DNA of 64,000 nt from Amycolatopsis sp. WAC 01376 (GTDB lineage: Bacteria; Actinomycetota; Actinomycetes; Mycobacteriales; Pseudonocardiaceae): positions 558,001 to 622,000 of the forward strand of contig NZ_QHKL01000003.1 in the NCBI RefSeq assembly GCF_003947415.1, in the 5' to 3' direction. Each line of letters begins with the position of its first letter. Within the stretch, counting starts at the first letter, position 1. The notes under the pieces were generated by a model, which was not told where the DNA came from, ran no database searches, and saw nothing but the letters and a program-made list of their open reading frames with translations. The position numbers and the translations under genes were made by a program. Shown in pieces: positions 44,182 to 53,165 of this stretch.

Positions 44182-44934
44182 TTAGTGGGTAAGGATCTTG
44201 CCGAGGAAGTCCTTCGCCCGGTCGGTCTTGGGCTTGGTGAAGAACTCGTCCGGGGTGGAGTCTTCGACGATCTCGCCGTCGGACATGAAGACCACCCTGT
44301 TCGCGGCACGCCGCGCGAAGCCCATCTCGTGGGTGACGACGAGCATCGTCATCCCGTCCTTCGCGAGCGTGGTCATCACGTCGAGGACCTCCTGGACCAT
44401 CTCCGGGTCCAGTGCCGAGGTCGGCTCGTCGAACAGCATCACCTTGGGGCGCATGGCCAGCGCGCGGGCGATCGCCACCCGCTGCTGCTGCCCACCGGAA
44501 AGCTGCGCCGGGTACTTGTCGGCCTGGTTCGCGATGCCGACGCGTTCGAGCAGTTCCATCGCGGTCTTGCGGGCCTCGGCCGAGTTGACCTTGCGGACCT
44601 TCATCGGCGCGAGCATGACGTTCTCGACGATCGTCTTGTGCGCGAACAGGTTGAACGACTGGAACACCATGCCGACGTCGGCGCGCAGCGCGGCCAGCGC
44701 CTTTCCTTCGGCGGGCAGCGGAACGCCGTCCACCGCGATCTCGCCGGAGTTGATGGGTTCCAGCCGGTTGATCGCCCGGCACAGTGTCGACTTGCCAGAC
44801 CCGGACGGCCCGAGCACGACCACGACCTGCCCACGCGGCACCTCGAGGTTGATCTCCTTGAGCACGTGCAGGTCGCCGAAGTACTTGTTCACGGCGGCCG
44901 CCTTGATCATCGGCGCCGCCACCTCCGCGGTCAT
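44182..44934 (-). CDS. gluA: Glutamate-type ABC transporter ATP-binding protein
   Basis: The energising subunit, 250 residues: Walker A GPSGSGKST, Q-loop VFQSFNLF, signature LSGGQQQRVAIARAL, Walker B VMLFDEPTSALD and the switch His in VVTHEMGFA, all typical of polar amino-acid importers. ATG 44934 follows GGAGGCC. First gene of the operon; its upstream gap with the response regulator carries the inverted repeat at 45145-45163. Confidence 0.95.
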   Translation of the reverse strand: MTAEVAAPMIKAAAVNKYFGDLHVLKEINLEVPRGQVVVVLGPSGSGKSTLCRAINRLEPINSGEIAVDGVPLPAEGKALAALRADVGMVFQSFNLFAHKTIVENVMLAPMKVRKVNSAEARKTAMELLERVGIANQADKYPAQLSGGQQQRVAIARALAMRPKVMLFDEPTSALDPEMVQEVLDVMTTLAKDGMTMLVVTHEMGFARRAANRVVFMSDGEIVEDSTPDEFFTKPKTDRAKDFLGKILTH

Positions 44935-45306
44935 CTGGCCTCCAGGAGCGTTCGTTTGCAGGGGACTGCGGGGTCAGGCACCACGCGATGGCGGAAACCT
45001 ACTCCCGTCGGACCGCTTGTAAAGGCGGCTTGACCAATACTTAGGGTTTCAAGTCCGTATCGTTCCCAAGCCACCGGACGGCCTCGGTCCACCACCGTCC
45101 GGCCCTGATCAGCCTAGACAAGGCGGGCGTGCCTCGTAACCGGGGTCACAACAGATCTGTGACGCATCGTGACCATTACCGCCCGCGTCGGGGTGCTCAC
45201 TGGGCCGGACGGCGCAGTGACACGGGCAGCGCGGAACGTGACTCACCCCATAGAGTCGTTCTTCAGTCGTCGCGGTGGCGGTGACGGCGTGAAAGGGAAA
45301 ACACGG
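44935..45306. other. Divergent promoter region gluA / response regulator
   Basis: 372 bp with no convincing gene. Contains the GTCACA-N7-TGTGAC inverted repeat and, near gluA, TTGACC followed by AT-rich sequence that may be promoter elements. Confidence 0.5.
45145..45163. promoter_or_regulatory. GTCACA-N7-TGTGAC inverted repeat
   Basis: Perfect 6-bp arms at 45145-45150 and 45158-45163, in the gluA/response-regulator divergent gap. Could be an operator for a local regulator. The half-site orientation is opposite to a Crp site. Confidence 0.4.
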
Positions 45307-45996
45307 GTGCGGGTACTGCTGGTGGAGGACGACGACCGGGTCGCGGGTGCCTTGACGCCCGCGCTGACCCGGCGCGGCCTGACGATCAAACGCCTGGCCT
45401 CCGGCGCGGGGGTGCTCGATCTGGTGCACGAGGTCGATGTCGTGCTACTCGACCTCGGGCTCCCCGACGTCGACGGGATCGTCCTGTGCCGCCGGATCCG
45501 CGCGGTCAGCGACGTGGCGGTGATCGTGGTTTCGGCGCGGGGCGAGGTCGACGACCGGATCCAGGGCCTGCGGTCCGGTGCCGACGACTATCTGGTGAAG
45601 CCCTACGACGTCGACGAACTGGTCGCCCGTGTCGAGGCCGTGCGCCGTCGCCGTGGTGAACGCCCGGCCGCGGCCGAACCGCCCGGCGTCATCCGGGCGG
45701 GTGATGTCTCGGTGGATATCGGGCGCCATGAGGTGCAGGTCGACGGGCAGCCGGTTTCCTTGTCCCGCAAGGAGTTCCAGGTGCTCGCGCTGGTCGTCTC
45801 CGCCCGTGGCGCGGTGTGCTCGCGCGAGCACGTGCTGACCGAGGTCTGGGGTCATCGCGGCCCGGCGGAGAGCCGCTCGCTCGACGTCCACGTCGCCACG
45901 CTGCGGACCAAACTGGGCAGGCCCGCGCTGATCGAGACCGTGCGCGGCGTCGGGTACCGCCTCGGCGGCGCCTACGGCCCGGCCGAAGAGGGCTGA
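45307..45996 (+). CDS. OmpR-family response regulator
   Basis: A 229-residue two-domain regulator. Receiver: VRVLLVEDDDRVAG with the acidic pair, phosphorylated Asp in VVLLDLGLPDVDG and Lys in YLVKPYD. DNA-binding winged helix: VSLSRKEFQVLALVVSARGAVCSREHVLTEVWG...RSLDVHVATLRTKLG with the C-terminal GVGYRLG. GTG 45307 follows AAAGGGAA at 8-9 nt and is preferred over GTG 45289 or a longer frame. Four nt after it the histidine kinase gene begins; glu genes are divergent. Confidence 0.92.
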   Translation: MRVLLVEDDDRVAGALTPALTRRGLTIKRLASGAGVLDLVHEVDVVLLDLGLPDVDGIVLCRRIRAVSDVAVIVVSARGEVDDRIQGLRSGADDYLVKPYDVDELVARVEAVRRRRGERPAAAEPPGVIRAGDVSVDIGRHEVQVDGQPVSLSRKEFQVLALVVSARGAVCSREHVLTEVWGHRGPAESRSLDVHVATLRTKLGRPALIETVRGVGYRLGGAYGPAEEG

Positions 45997-46000
45997 GCCG

Positions 46001-47410
46001 GTGCGCGTCCGGCTCCAGGCGATCGTGCTGACGCTGGTCGCGGCGCTCGTGTTCGGCCTCGGCATCCCGCTCGCGCTCAGCGTGGCGGCCAGTGTGCAGC
46101 TCGACCTCTTCCTCGACCGGCTCACCGACACGTCCCGGTTCGCGTCGCTGGCCCAGCGCCCGCTGGTGGAGAACCGGCCGGACCTGATCGAGGACGAACT
46201 CCGCCGCTACACCGAGGTCTACGAGGTGCCGGTGGTGATCGCCGATCAGGACGGCGAGTCCGTGGCCAGCGCGCTCGGCGCCCCCGGCCAGGCCGCCCGG
46301 ATCGACCTCAAGGATCCCGTGATCGCCTCGCATCTGCAGCAGGCGCTGGCGGGGCGGCGTTCCGAGCCAGGGGCGCTGCTGATGCCGTGGAACACCGCAC
46401 CGCTGGTGCTGGCCGAGCCGATCCTGATCGACGGCGAGGTGCGGGGCGCGGTGATCACCCTGTCCTCGACCGAAAAGGCGCGGACCGAACTGGTGTGGTG
46501 GTGGCTGCTCATCGCGGCGGGCGCGGTGCTGGCGTTCGGGCTCGCGCTGCTGGTCGCGGTGCCGGTGGTGCGCTGGATCCTGCGCCCGGTGCGGCGGCTC
46601 GACGACGCCACCGGCGCGCTGGTCGCCGCGGTGGTCAGCGGCCGCGAGGTCGAGCGGGTAGGGGAGTCGGGAGGGCCGCCGGAGCTTCGCCAGCTCGAAC
46701 GGTCCTTCGACCGGATGGCCGCCAGCGTCGACGAGGCGCTCACGGCGCAGCGCGCGTTCGTCGCCGACGCCTCCCATCAGCTGCGGAACCCGTTGACGGC
46801 GTTGAAGATCCGGCTCGGCAACCTCGACGGGCACGTCGACGACGACCTGGCCGCGGCAGACCTCGAAGCCGCTGTCGTGGACGCGCGGCGGCTCAACCAG
46901 ATCCTCGACGAACTCCTTTCGCTGGCCCGCGCCGAGGCCTCGGGCGGCGAGCTGGTGCCCGTCCGCCTCGACGAGGTCGTGGGGGCCCGGGTCGCCGACT
47001 GGGCCGTGGTCGGCGCGACGCGGGACGTGTCGCTGGCCGCCTCCGGGCTGGGCGGCGGCTTGCGGGTGCTCACGCCCGCGCGCGGGCTCGAAGTGGTGCT
47101 GGACGCGCTGCTGGACAACGCGCTCAAGTTCACCGAGCCCGGCACGGAGGTCCGCGTCACCGTCACCGTCACGGACGGGAAGGTCGACATCGCCGTCCGC
47201 GATCACGGGCCCGGCCTGCGCGACGACGAACTGGAACGCGCGGCGGACCGGTTCTGGCGCAGCACCGCGCATCAGAACGTGCCCGGCTCCGGCCTCGGCC
47301 TGGCGATCGTCACCGAGATCATGGCCCGTTCGGACGGTTCGCTGCGGCTGGGCTCACCCGAGGACGGCGGCCTCGAAGTGACCGTGACCCTGCCGGTCGC
47401 TAATCCTTGA
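46001..47410 (+). CDS. Sensor histidine kinase
   Basis: A 469-residue membrane kinase. Two helices (about 8-29 and 166-186) enclose an external sensor domain, followed by HAMP, the phospho-acceptor H-box ASHQLRNPL (H259), N-box LLDNALKFT, G1 DHGPGL and G2 GSGLGLAIV. The GTG start is 4 nt after the response regulator stop. Its 3' end overlaps the convergent TAXI lipoprotein gene by 11 bp. The signal is unknown; the glu transporter and TAXI protein are candidates by position. Confidence 0.92.
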   Translation: MRVRLQAIVLTLVAALVFGLGIPLALSVAASVQLDLFLDRLTDTSRFASLAQRPLVENRPDLIEDELRRYTEVYEVPVVIADQDGESVASALGAPGQAARIDLKDPVIASHLQQALAGRRSEPGALLMPWNTAPLVLAEPILIDGEVRGAVITLSSTEKARTELVWWWLLIAAGAVLAFGLALLVAVPVVRWILRPVRRLDDATGALVAAVVSGREVERVGESGGPPELRQLERSFDRMAASVDEALTAQRAFVADASHQLRNPLTALKIRLGNLDGHVDDDLAAADLEAAVVDARRLNQILDELLSLARAEASGGELVPVRLDEVVGARVADWAVVGATRDVSLAASGLGGGLRVLTPARGLEVVLDALLDNALKFTEPGTEVRVTVTVTDGKVDIAVRDHGPGLRDDELERAADRFWRSTAHQNVPGSGLGLAIVTEIMARSDGSLRLGSPEDGGLEVTVTLPVANP

Positions 47411-48329
47411 GCGCTCTGAAATAGCGCAGCGCGCCCGGGTGCAGCGGCAGGGGAGAGGTCTCGATGGCGGGATGGACGTCGATCGACAGCGCCGCCCCGG
47501 CCGCTTTGACCAGCTGATCCCGTGCGTCGAACAGCCCGCGCACCAGCGCCTCGGCGACGTCGTCGGACATCGAAGCGGGCACCACGAGGAAGTTCGGCAA
47601 CACCAGCGTGGTCACCGGCTCCGACAGGTTGTAGGCCGTCACCGGGATGGTCGCCGTGCGGTACACGGGACTGGTGGCCCGCAGGGCGTCCGCGAGGTCG
47701 GTGATGTCGAGCAGGCGCAGGCCGACCGTCCGCACCCGCTCCGTGATCGACGGTGTCGGCACCCCGCCGGACCAGATGACGGCGTCGATCTGACCGGTCT
47801 CCAGCGCGGGCAGCGCCTCGTTGATGCCGAGGTTGCGCTGGTCGATCGCGCCGGTCAGGCCCGAGGCCTTCAGCAACTGCTTCGACAGGAACTCGACACC
47901 GGAGTCCGGCGAACCGATCGCGACCTTGCGCCCGCGCAGCTGGGCGAACGACTTGACCGACGAGTCGGCGCGGACGATGACGTGCAGGTAGTCGTCGTGC
48001 ACGCGGGCCAGCGCGGCCAGCCCGGCCGTGTTCTCGGTGGCGACGTCGGCGGCCACGAACGCGACGTCGGCCTTCCCCGCGCGGATCCGGCCGATGTTGT
48101 CCGGGGACCCCTCGGTCTCCAGGATCTCGGGCCGGTCGGTGTCCAGCTGCGCGGCCCACGCGTCGGCCAGTGCTTCGGCGAGCTTGTCGTACACGCCGCC
48201 GTTGAGGCCCGCGGCGATCCGCACCCGCGTCCCGGACAGATCCGGCCCGCACCCGGCGACCAGGGCACAGACCACGGCGATCACCGCCGCCAGCACCCCT
48301 GGTCTCCTCATGAGGGTCGATCGTGCCAT
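47400..48329 (-). CDS. TAXI-family TRAP solute-binding lipoprotein
   Basis: A 309-residue receptor. Lipoprotein signal MRRPGVLAAVIAVVCALVAGCG with lipobox VAGC; then the TAXI fold RIAAGLNGGVYDKLAEALADAW, ILETEGSPDNIGRIRAGKADVAFVAADVA and LRGRKVAIGSPDSGVEFLSKQLL. TAXI proteins normally pair with large membrane subunits of TRAP transporters, none of which is nearby, so it may be an orphan receptor or partner of the neighbouring histidine kinase (inference). ATG 48329 or 48311 could be the start. Confidence 0.85.
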   Translation of the reverse strand: MARSTLMRRPGVLAAVIAVVCALVAGCGPDLSGTRVRIAAGLNGGVYDKLAEALADAWAAQLDTDRPEILETEGSPDNIGRIRAGKADVAFVAADVATENTAGLAALARVHDDYLHVIVRADSSVKSFAQLRGRKVAIGSPDSGVEFLSKQLLKASGLTGAIDQRNLGINEALPALETGQIDAVIWSGGVPTPSITERVRTVGLRLLDITDLADALRATSPVYRTATIPVTAYNLSEPVTTLVLPNFLVVPASMSDDVAEALVRGLFDARDQLVKAAGAALSIDVHPAIETSPLPLHPGALRYFRALKD

Positions 48330-48360
48330 GGAACCCCGCCCGCGTACCCTCGAAGGCGAG

Positions 48361-49842
48361 ATGAGCGCGCGCACTTACCAGATCCGCACCTTCGGCTGCC
48401 AGATGAACGTGCATGACTCCGAACGTCTTGCCGGGCAGCTCGAGGACGCCGGCTACGTTCCGGGTGACGGCGAGGCCACACCCGACCTGATCGTGTTCAA
48501 CACCTGCGCGGTGCGGGAGAACGCGGACAACAAGCTGTACGGCACCCTGGGGCATATCCGGCCGCAGAAGACCGCTAAGCCGGGCATGCAGATCGCCGTC
48601 GGCGGCTGCCTCGCGCAGAAGGACCGCGGCGAGATCGTCAAACGCGCGCCCTGGGTCGACGTCGTGTTCGGCACGCACAACATCGGCTCGCTGCCGACGC
48701 TGCTGGAACGCGCGCGGCACAACGCCGAGGCCGAGGTCGAGATCCTCGAAGCGCTCGAAACCTTCCCCTCGACGCTCCCGGCTCGCCGCGAGTCCGCGTA
48801 CGCGGGCTGGGTGTCGATTTCGGTCGGCTGCAACAACACCTGCACCTTCTGCATCGTCCCGGCGCTGCGCGGCAAGGAACGCGACCGCCGTCCCGGCGAG
48901 ATCCTGGCCGAGGTCGAGGCGCTCGTCGCCGAAGGCGTGCTCGAAGTGACCCTGCTCGGCCAGAACGTGAACTCCTACGGCGTCGAATTCGGCGACCGGC
49001 TCGCGTTCGGGAAGCTGTTGCGCGCCTGCGGTTCGGTGGAGGGCCTGGAGCGCGTCCGCTTCACCTCGCCGCATCCCGCCGCGTTCACCGAGGACGTCAT
49101 CGACGCCATGGCCGAGACGCCGAACGTGTGCCACCAGCTGCACATGCCGCTCCAGTCCGGTTCGGACAAGGTGCTGCGCGAAATGAAGCGGTCCTACCGT
49201 TCGGCGCGTTACCTCAAGATCCTCGACCGCGTGCGCGAGTCGATGCCCGACGCCGCGATCACCACCGACATCATCGTCGGTTTCCCCGGCGAGACCGAGG
49301 AAGACTTCCAGGCCACGCTCGACGTCGTCGCGCAGGCGCGGTTCTCCAGCGCGTTCACCTTCCAGTACTCGATCCGGCCGGGCACGCCCGCCGCCGAGAT
49401 GGACGGGCAGCTGCCGAAGGAGGTCGTGCAGGAGCGCTACGAACGGCTCGTGAAGCTGCAGAACGACATCTCCTGGGAAGAGAACAAGAAGATCGTCGGC
49501 CGCCGCGTCGAGTTGCTGGTCGCCTCCGGCGAGGGCCGCAAGGACTCCGAAACGCACCGGATGAGCGGCCGTGCCCGTGACGGCAGGCTCGTCCACTTCG
49601 CGCCGACGGGACCGCTGGTGGACCGCTCCGTGCGTCCGGGCGACGTCGTCGAGACCGTGGTGACCTACGGCGCTCCGCACCACCTCGTCGCCGACGGCGA
49701 TCTGCTGTCGCACCGCCGCACCAAGGCGGGCGACAACTCCGAGGCCGGAATCCGGCCGAAGACCAACGGCGTGACGCTGGGCCTGCCGGGCTTCGGCGCC
49801 CCGGCCGTCACGCCGGAACCGGTGAGCGGGTGTGCGCTGTGA
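48361..49842 (+). CDS. miaB: tRNA-2-methylthio-N6-dimethylallyladenosine synthase
   Basis: Radical-SAM methylthiotransferase acting on A37 of tRNAs already modified by MiaA. The 493-residue protein has the N-terminal UPF0004 cluster domain (FGCQMN, NTCAVRENAD, GGCLAQ), the radical-SAM motif CNNTCTFCIVPALRGKERDRRP and a C-terminal TRAM domain. ATG 48361 is preceded by GAAGGCGAG. Its partner miaA is 3.3 kb downstream, and the region matches the mycobacterial order. The stop overlaps the next gene by 3-4 nt. Confidence 0.95.
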   Translation: MSARTYQIRTFGCQMNVHDSERLAGQLEDAGYVPGDGEATPDLIVFNTCAVRENADNKLYGTLGHIRPQKTAKPGMQIAVGGCLAQKDRGEIVKRAPWVDVVFGTHNIGSLPTLLERARHNAEAEVEILEALETFPSTLPARRESAYAGWVSISVGCNNTCTFCIVPALRGKERDRRPGEILAEVEALVAEGVLEVTLLGQNVNSYGVEFGDRLAFGKLLRACGSVEGLERVRFTSPHPAAFTEDVIDAMAETPNVCHQLHMPLQSGSDKVLREMKRSYRSARYLKILDRVRESMPDAAITTDIIVGFPGETEEDFQATLDVVAQARFSSAFTFQYSIRPGTPAAEMDGQLPKEVVQERYERLVKLQNDISWEENKKIVGRRVELLVASGEGRKDSETHRMSGRARDGRLVHFAPTGPLVDRSVRPGDVVETVVTYGAPHHLVADGDLLSHRRTKAGDNSEAGIRPKTNGVTLGLPGFGAPAVTPEPVSGCAL

Positions 49843-50300
49843 CCGAACCGAAGATCGACGAACTCGCGGCCGAAATCGACGAGGTCGGCGAGCGGGCCGC
49901 CAAGACGATCGAGCTGGGCAGGCGCGGATTCTCCATCGCCGTGCTCGCGTTCGTGCTGCTGGTCGCCCAGCTGCTGCCCTGGGTCGGCGAGCACGCCGGC
50001 TGGGAGGTGCTGCTCGGCAAGGGCGGCGGGATCCCGCAGCTGTTCGCCGCGACCTCCACCGGGATCGGCGTGTTCGCCTCCGCCGTCACGCTGGTGACCC
50101 GGCGCTGGTGGCTGGCCTGGGTCTGCGCCGCGGGCGGCTGGTTCGCCTCCGTCGACGGGATGCTCGCGATCTGGTCCCAGCAGTCCTCGCACGCGACCGG
50201 CGCGGCCGGTGGCGGCCCGGGCTTCGGAATGATCCTCGCCTGGTTCGCCACCGTCGCGCTGGCCGTCTACTGGATGCGTGCCGCCTTCTCGCGGAGCTAG
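49839..50300 (+). CDS. Rv2732c-like membrane protein
   Basis: A 153-residue protein with four membrane helices (GFSIAVLAFVLLVAQLLPWV, LFAATSTGIGVFASAVTLV, WLAWVCAAGGWFASVDGML, FGMILAWFATVALAVYWM) after a charged N-terminal coil. The same position after miaB is held by Rv2732c in M. tuberculosis. The function is unknown. GTG 49839 overlaps the miaB stop (GTGA), so translation is coupled. Its TAG stop shares CTAG with the convergent gene. Confidence 0.8.
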   Translation: MTEPKIDELAAEIDEVGERAAKTIELGRRGFSIAVLAFVLLVAQLLPWVGEHAGWEVLLGKGGGIPQLFAATSTGIGVFASAVTLVTRRWWLAWVCAAGGWFASVDGMLAIWSQQSSHATGAAGGGPGFGMILAWFATVALAVYWMRAAFSRS

Positions 50301-50755
50301 CCGACGCGCAAGGTGAGGTTGCTGGACGTGTAGGCGCTCGCGTAAAGCGTCGTTTCGGGGTGGTAGGCCCGCAGCGTGATCACCGCGCTGAAGGAGAAAC
50401 TCAGCTTCAGGGAGAACGTCGAGTTGGGACGGCAGGTCGTGTCGGCGATGTTCACCCAGACACTTCCTTGAAGCTGCTGGACGATGATCGCCTCGAGGCT
50501 GTCGGTCCCGTCGGTACGGGCCCCGTCCTCGGCCCGCAGGCTCCCCTTGAGGGTCACCTTTTCGTTGACCTTGACCTGTTTCTTGCTCAGCGAGGCGTCG
50601 AGCTTGACCTTCTTCTTGCCTGCTTCGGAAGAGGCGGGGACCGGTGCGGGAGCGCCGATCGCCGATGCGGCCGGGGCGAGCCCGGCCACCAGAGCACAAC
50701 TGATCGCCAAGGCGGCGAACGCCCGGCGTACTGGGGGAATCAGTGTCTGGTTCAT
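50297..50755 (-). CDS. Secreted protein, beta-rich
   Basis: A 152-residue precursor. Signal peptide MNQTLIPPVRRAFAALAISCALVAGLAPAASA; the mature part has repeated Lys-rich strands (KKVKLDASLSKKQVKVNEKVTLKGSLRAEDG), then a stretch with VNIADTTCRPNSTFSLKLSFSFSAVITLRAYHPETTLYASAYT, suggestive of an Ig-like beta sandwich with one Cys in the mature protein. ATG 50755 is the start; a longer frame begins inside a palindrome and is rejected. Unknown family. Confidence 0.75.
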   Translation of the reverse strand: MNQTLIPPVRRAFAALAISCALVAGLAPAASAIGAPAPVPASSEAGKKKVKLDASLSKKQVKVNEKVTLKGSLRAEDGARTDGTDSLEAIIVQQLQGSVWVNIADTTCRPNSTFSLKLSFSFSAVITLRAYHPETTLYASAYTSSNLTLRVG

Positions 50756-50854
50756 GATCGAAGTCGACCACGGCTGGGCGCGGAGAGCGCCCGAATACGC
50801 ACTAATGAGCGATACGTCCCTCCACGGTGGGATGAAGTGACCCCCGCCCGCGAA

Positions 50855-50909
50855 TGCAATGAACGGTCCTTTCCTTGCAAAATTTGCAAGGAAAGGACCG
50901 TTCATTGCA
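50855..50909. repeat. Long perfect palindrome, family A
   Basis: 27-nt arms pair without mismatch around a central A at 50882. Mixed type: outer ACGG as in 14156-14210 but inner TCCTTTCC as in 4738-4790, with both arms changed together. Lies after the DUF349 gene stop; probable terminator. Confidence 0.9.
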
Positions 50910-50926
50910 CGAGAGAGCCCCTAAAC

Positions 50927-52240
50927 CTAACGGTCCGCGATGGCCGCTTCCGCCGCTTCGAGCCACTCACGCCACTGCGCGGCCTGCTCGTCCGCCTTCT
51001 TCGCACGACGCTCGTCGCCCGCCGCACGCGCTTTCGCCGCCTGCGACTCGAACTGCTCGACCCGCTCGCGGAACTGCGCCGCCCTGGCCTGCGCCTCGGG
51101 GTCGGTCCGCCGCCACTTGTTGTCCTCGGCCGACTTGATCGCGTCCTGCACGGCCTTCAGCCGGCCGTCCAGCTCGCGGATGCGCTCGCGCGGAACCTTG
51201 CCGATCTCGTCCCACTGGTCCTGGATGCGCCGCATGTGCTGCTTCGCCGCTTCGAGGTTCGCCGCGGGGTCGATCTTCTCGGCCTCGACGAGCAGCTGTT
51301 CCTTCTGCTGAGCGTTGGTCGCGAACTCGGCGTCCCGCTCGGAGAACACCGAGGACCGCCGTGCGAAGAACTTGTCCTGCGCCGCGCGGAAACGCTGCCA
51401 GAGCGCCTCGTCGCTGTCCTTGGGCGCGCGGCCGGCGGCCTTCCACTCGGTCATCAGGTCCTTGTAGCGGCCCGCCGTGTCGCCCCAGTCCTCGGATTCC
51501 GAGAGCGCCTCGGCCTCGGCGATCAGTTCTTCCTTGCGGTTCTTGGCACCCGCGCGCTGCTTGTCGAGCTCGGCGAAGTGCGAGCCACGGCGGCGGTTGA
51601 ACGCCTCACGGGCCTTGGAGAACCGCTTCCACAGCTCGTCGTCGGTCTTGCGGTCGACGCCCTTGACGGTCTTCCACTCGTCCAGGATGGCGCGCAGCCG
51701 GTCGCCGGCGGCCTTCCACTGGGTCGACTCCGCGGCGAGTTTCTCGGCTTCGTCGGCGAGGGCCTGCTTGCGCAGGACGGCGGCCGCGCGGGCCTCTTCA
51801 CGCTCCTGCTTGGCCGCGGCAAGCGCCTTCTCGGCGTGGGCGATGACCTGCTCGATGCGGCCGCCCAGCGCGGCGAGGTCGCCGACGACGGCGGCTTCGG
51901 CGAGACCGTCGCGCAGCTGTGTGGCCGTGGCCAGGGCGTGCTTCGGATCGCCGGCGCCGGACTCCAGTCGCGTCTCCAGCAGCTCGACCTCGGTGCGCAG
52001 GTCGTCGAAGCGGCGCGCGTAGTGGAGCAGACCCTCGTCCGGGCTCCCGGCCTGCCAGACCCCGACCGCACGTTCGCCGTCGGGCGTGTTGACGTACACC
52101 GTTCCTTCGTCGTCGACCCTGCCCCAAGCGGACGGGCTGGGCTCGGCGGGCGGCACGGGGGGTGCGGGATGCCCGCCACCGAGCGCGTGCGGTACCGGGT
52201 GCGGTGCCGGGGTACCGGTGGACGTGTTCTCCTGGGCCAT
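50927..52240 (-). CDS. DUF349 coiled-coil protein (Rv2731-like)
   Basis: A 437-residue helical protein with repeated DUF349 units in residues 110-420, each with a W-K-x-x-G/A...LWxRF pattern: TQWKAAGDRLRAILDEWKTVKG...DELWKRFSKAREAF, RYKDLMTEWKAAGRAPKDSDEALWQRFRAAQDKFF and a third DQWDEIGKVPRERIRELDGR. The N-terminus is Pro-rich and may be disordered. Mycobacterial relatives lie at the same place near miaA; their role is not established. ATG 52240 follows AAGGAG. Ends at the family-A palindrome. Confidence 0.85.
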   Translation of the reverse strand: MAQENTSTGTPAPHPVPHALGGGHPAPPVPPAEPSPSAWGRVDDEGTVYVNTPDGERAVGVWQAGSPDEGLLHYARRFDDLRTEVELLETRLESGAGDPKHALATATQLRDGLAEAAVVGDLAALGGRIEQVIAHAEKALAAAKQEREEARAAAVLRKQALADEAEKLAAESTQWKAAGDRLRAILDEWKTVKGVDRKTDDELWKRFSKAREAFNRRRGSHFAELDKQRAGAKNRKEELIAEAEALSESEDWGDTAGRYKDLMTEWKAAGRAPKDSDEALWQRFRAAQDKFFARRSSVFSERDAEFATNAQQKEQLLVEAEKIDPAANLEAAKQHMRRIQDQWDEIGKVPRERIRELDGRLKAVQDAIKSAEDNKWRRTDPEAQARAAQFRERVEQFESQAAKARAAGDERRAKKADEQAAQWREWLEAAEAAIADR

Positions 52241-52475
52241 CGCAGGCTCCTTATCGCCTGTACGCCCGCTGGCGCGGGCGCCCCGTCTACCGACGGGGCC
52301 GGGTAATGCGTTGCCGTCTTGCTTCGGGGGCATCAACCCCTTGCGGCATTCAAGCAGCTCAGCGTCCACCGTGGAACCGGATGAACCACCAGAGGGCAGT
52401 GATCCTACTTCCGGTGGACCCTCCGTGTCGGTCGGTTGCCGGTCCCCGAAGGCGGGGAAGGTAACGTCGGCGGCC

Positions 52476-53165
52476 GTGATCCGCCGTGTCGCCGTGCTCC
52501 CGCAACCCCCACTGCTCATTCCCGAACTGGCCGCCGGAGCGGCGGACGAATGCGCCGAGCTGCGCGAAGCCTGTCTTGAGGCCGCGAGGCGGCTGACCAG
52601 CGCTTCGCCGGACTGGGTCGTCATCGGTGCGGCCTCGGGCGCGCCCGAAGTGCCGGAACACGCGAGTGGCACCTTCCGCGGATTCGGCGTCGACGTCGGA
52701 GTGTCACTCAGCCGGGTGACAGGGCCCGAAACCGAGCTGCCGTTGCCCGCGCTCGTGGCCGGCTGGCTGCGCGAGCAGGGCGGCGCGTCGTCCGTCCGGG
52801 TCCACCTCGTCGATCCCGCCGCCCCTCCCGGCCAGTGCGAACAGCTGGGCCGCGAGCTGGGGGAGCACGCCGCGGTGCTCGTCCTCGGCGACGGTTCGAG
52901 CAGGCACGGCCCGCGTTCCCCCGGCGGCGAGGACGAACGGGCGGAAGGCTTCGACGCAGGCATCCGCGACGCGCTGGCCAAGGCCGATGCCGGGTCGCTG
53001 GCCGCAGTCGACCCGGACTTCGCCGCCGAACTCGGGGCGGGCGGCCGCGCGCCGTGGCAGGTCCTCGCCGGTCTCGCCGCGGACGACGGTTGGACCGCCG
53101 AGGTCCTCTATTCGGCCGCGCCGTTCGGCGTCGCCTACCACGTCGCGGTCTGGGAGCACGCGTGA
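52476..53165 (+). CDS. Rv2728c-like protein, extradiol dioxygenase-like fold
   Basis: A 229-residue protein resembling subunit B of class III extradiol dioxygenases: it starts VIRRVAVLPQPPLLIPELAAGAADE, has LVLGDGSSRHGPRSPGGEDERAEGFDAGIRDAL and WQVLAGLAADDGWTAEVLYSAAPFGVAYHVAVW. Lies just upstream of miaA as Rv2728c does in M. tuberculosis. No activity is established. GTG 52476 is 8 nt after TAACGT, probably leaderless; the stop overlaps the miaA start by 4 nt. Confidence 0.82.
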   Translation: MIRRVAVLPQPPLLIPELAAGAADECAELREACLEAARRLTSASPDWVVIGAASGAPEVPEHASGTFRGFGVDVGVSLSRVTGPETELPLPALVAGWLREQGGASSVRVHLVDPAAPPGQCEQLGRELGEHAAVLVLGDGSSRHGPRSPGGEDERAEGFDAGIRDALAKADAGSLAAVDPDFAAELGAGGRAPWQVLAGLAADDGWTAEVLYSAAPFGVAYHVAVWEHA

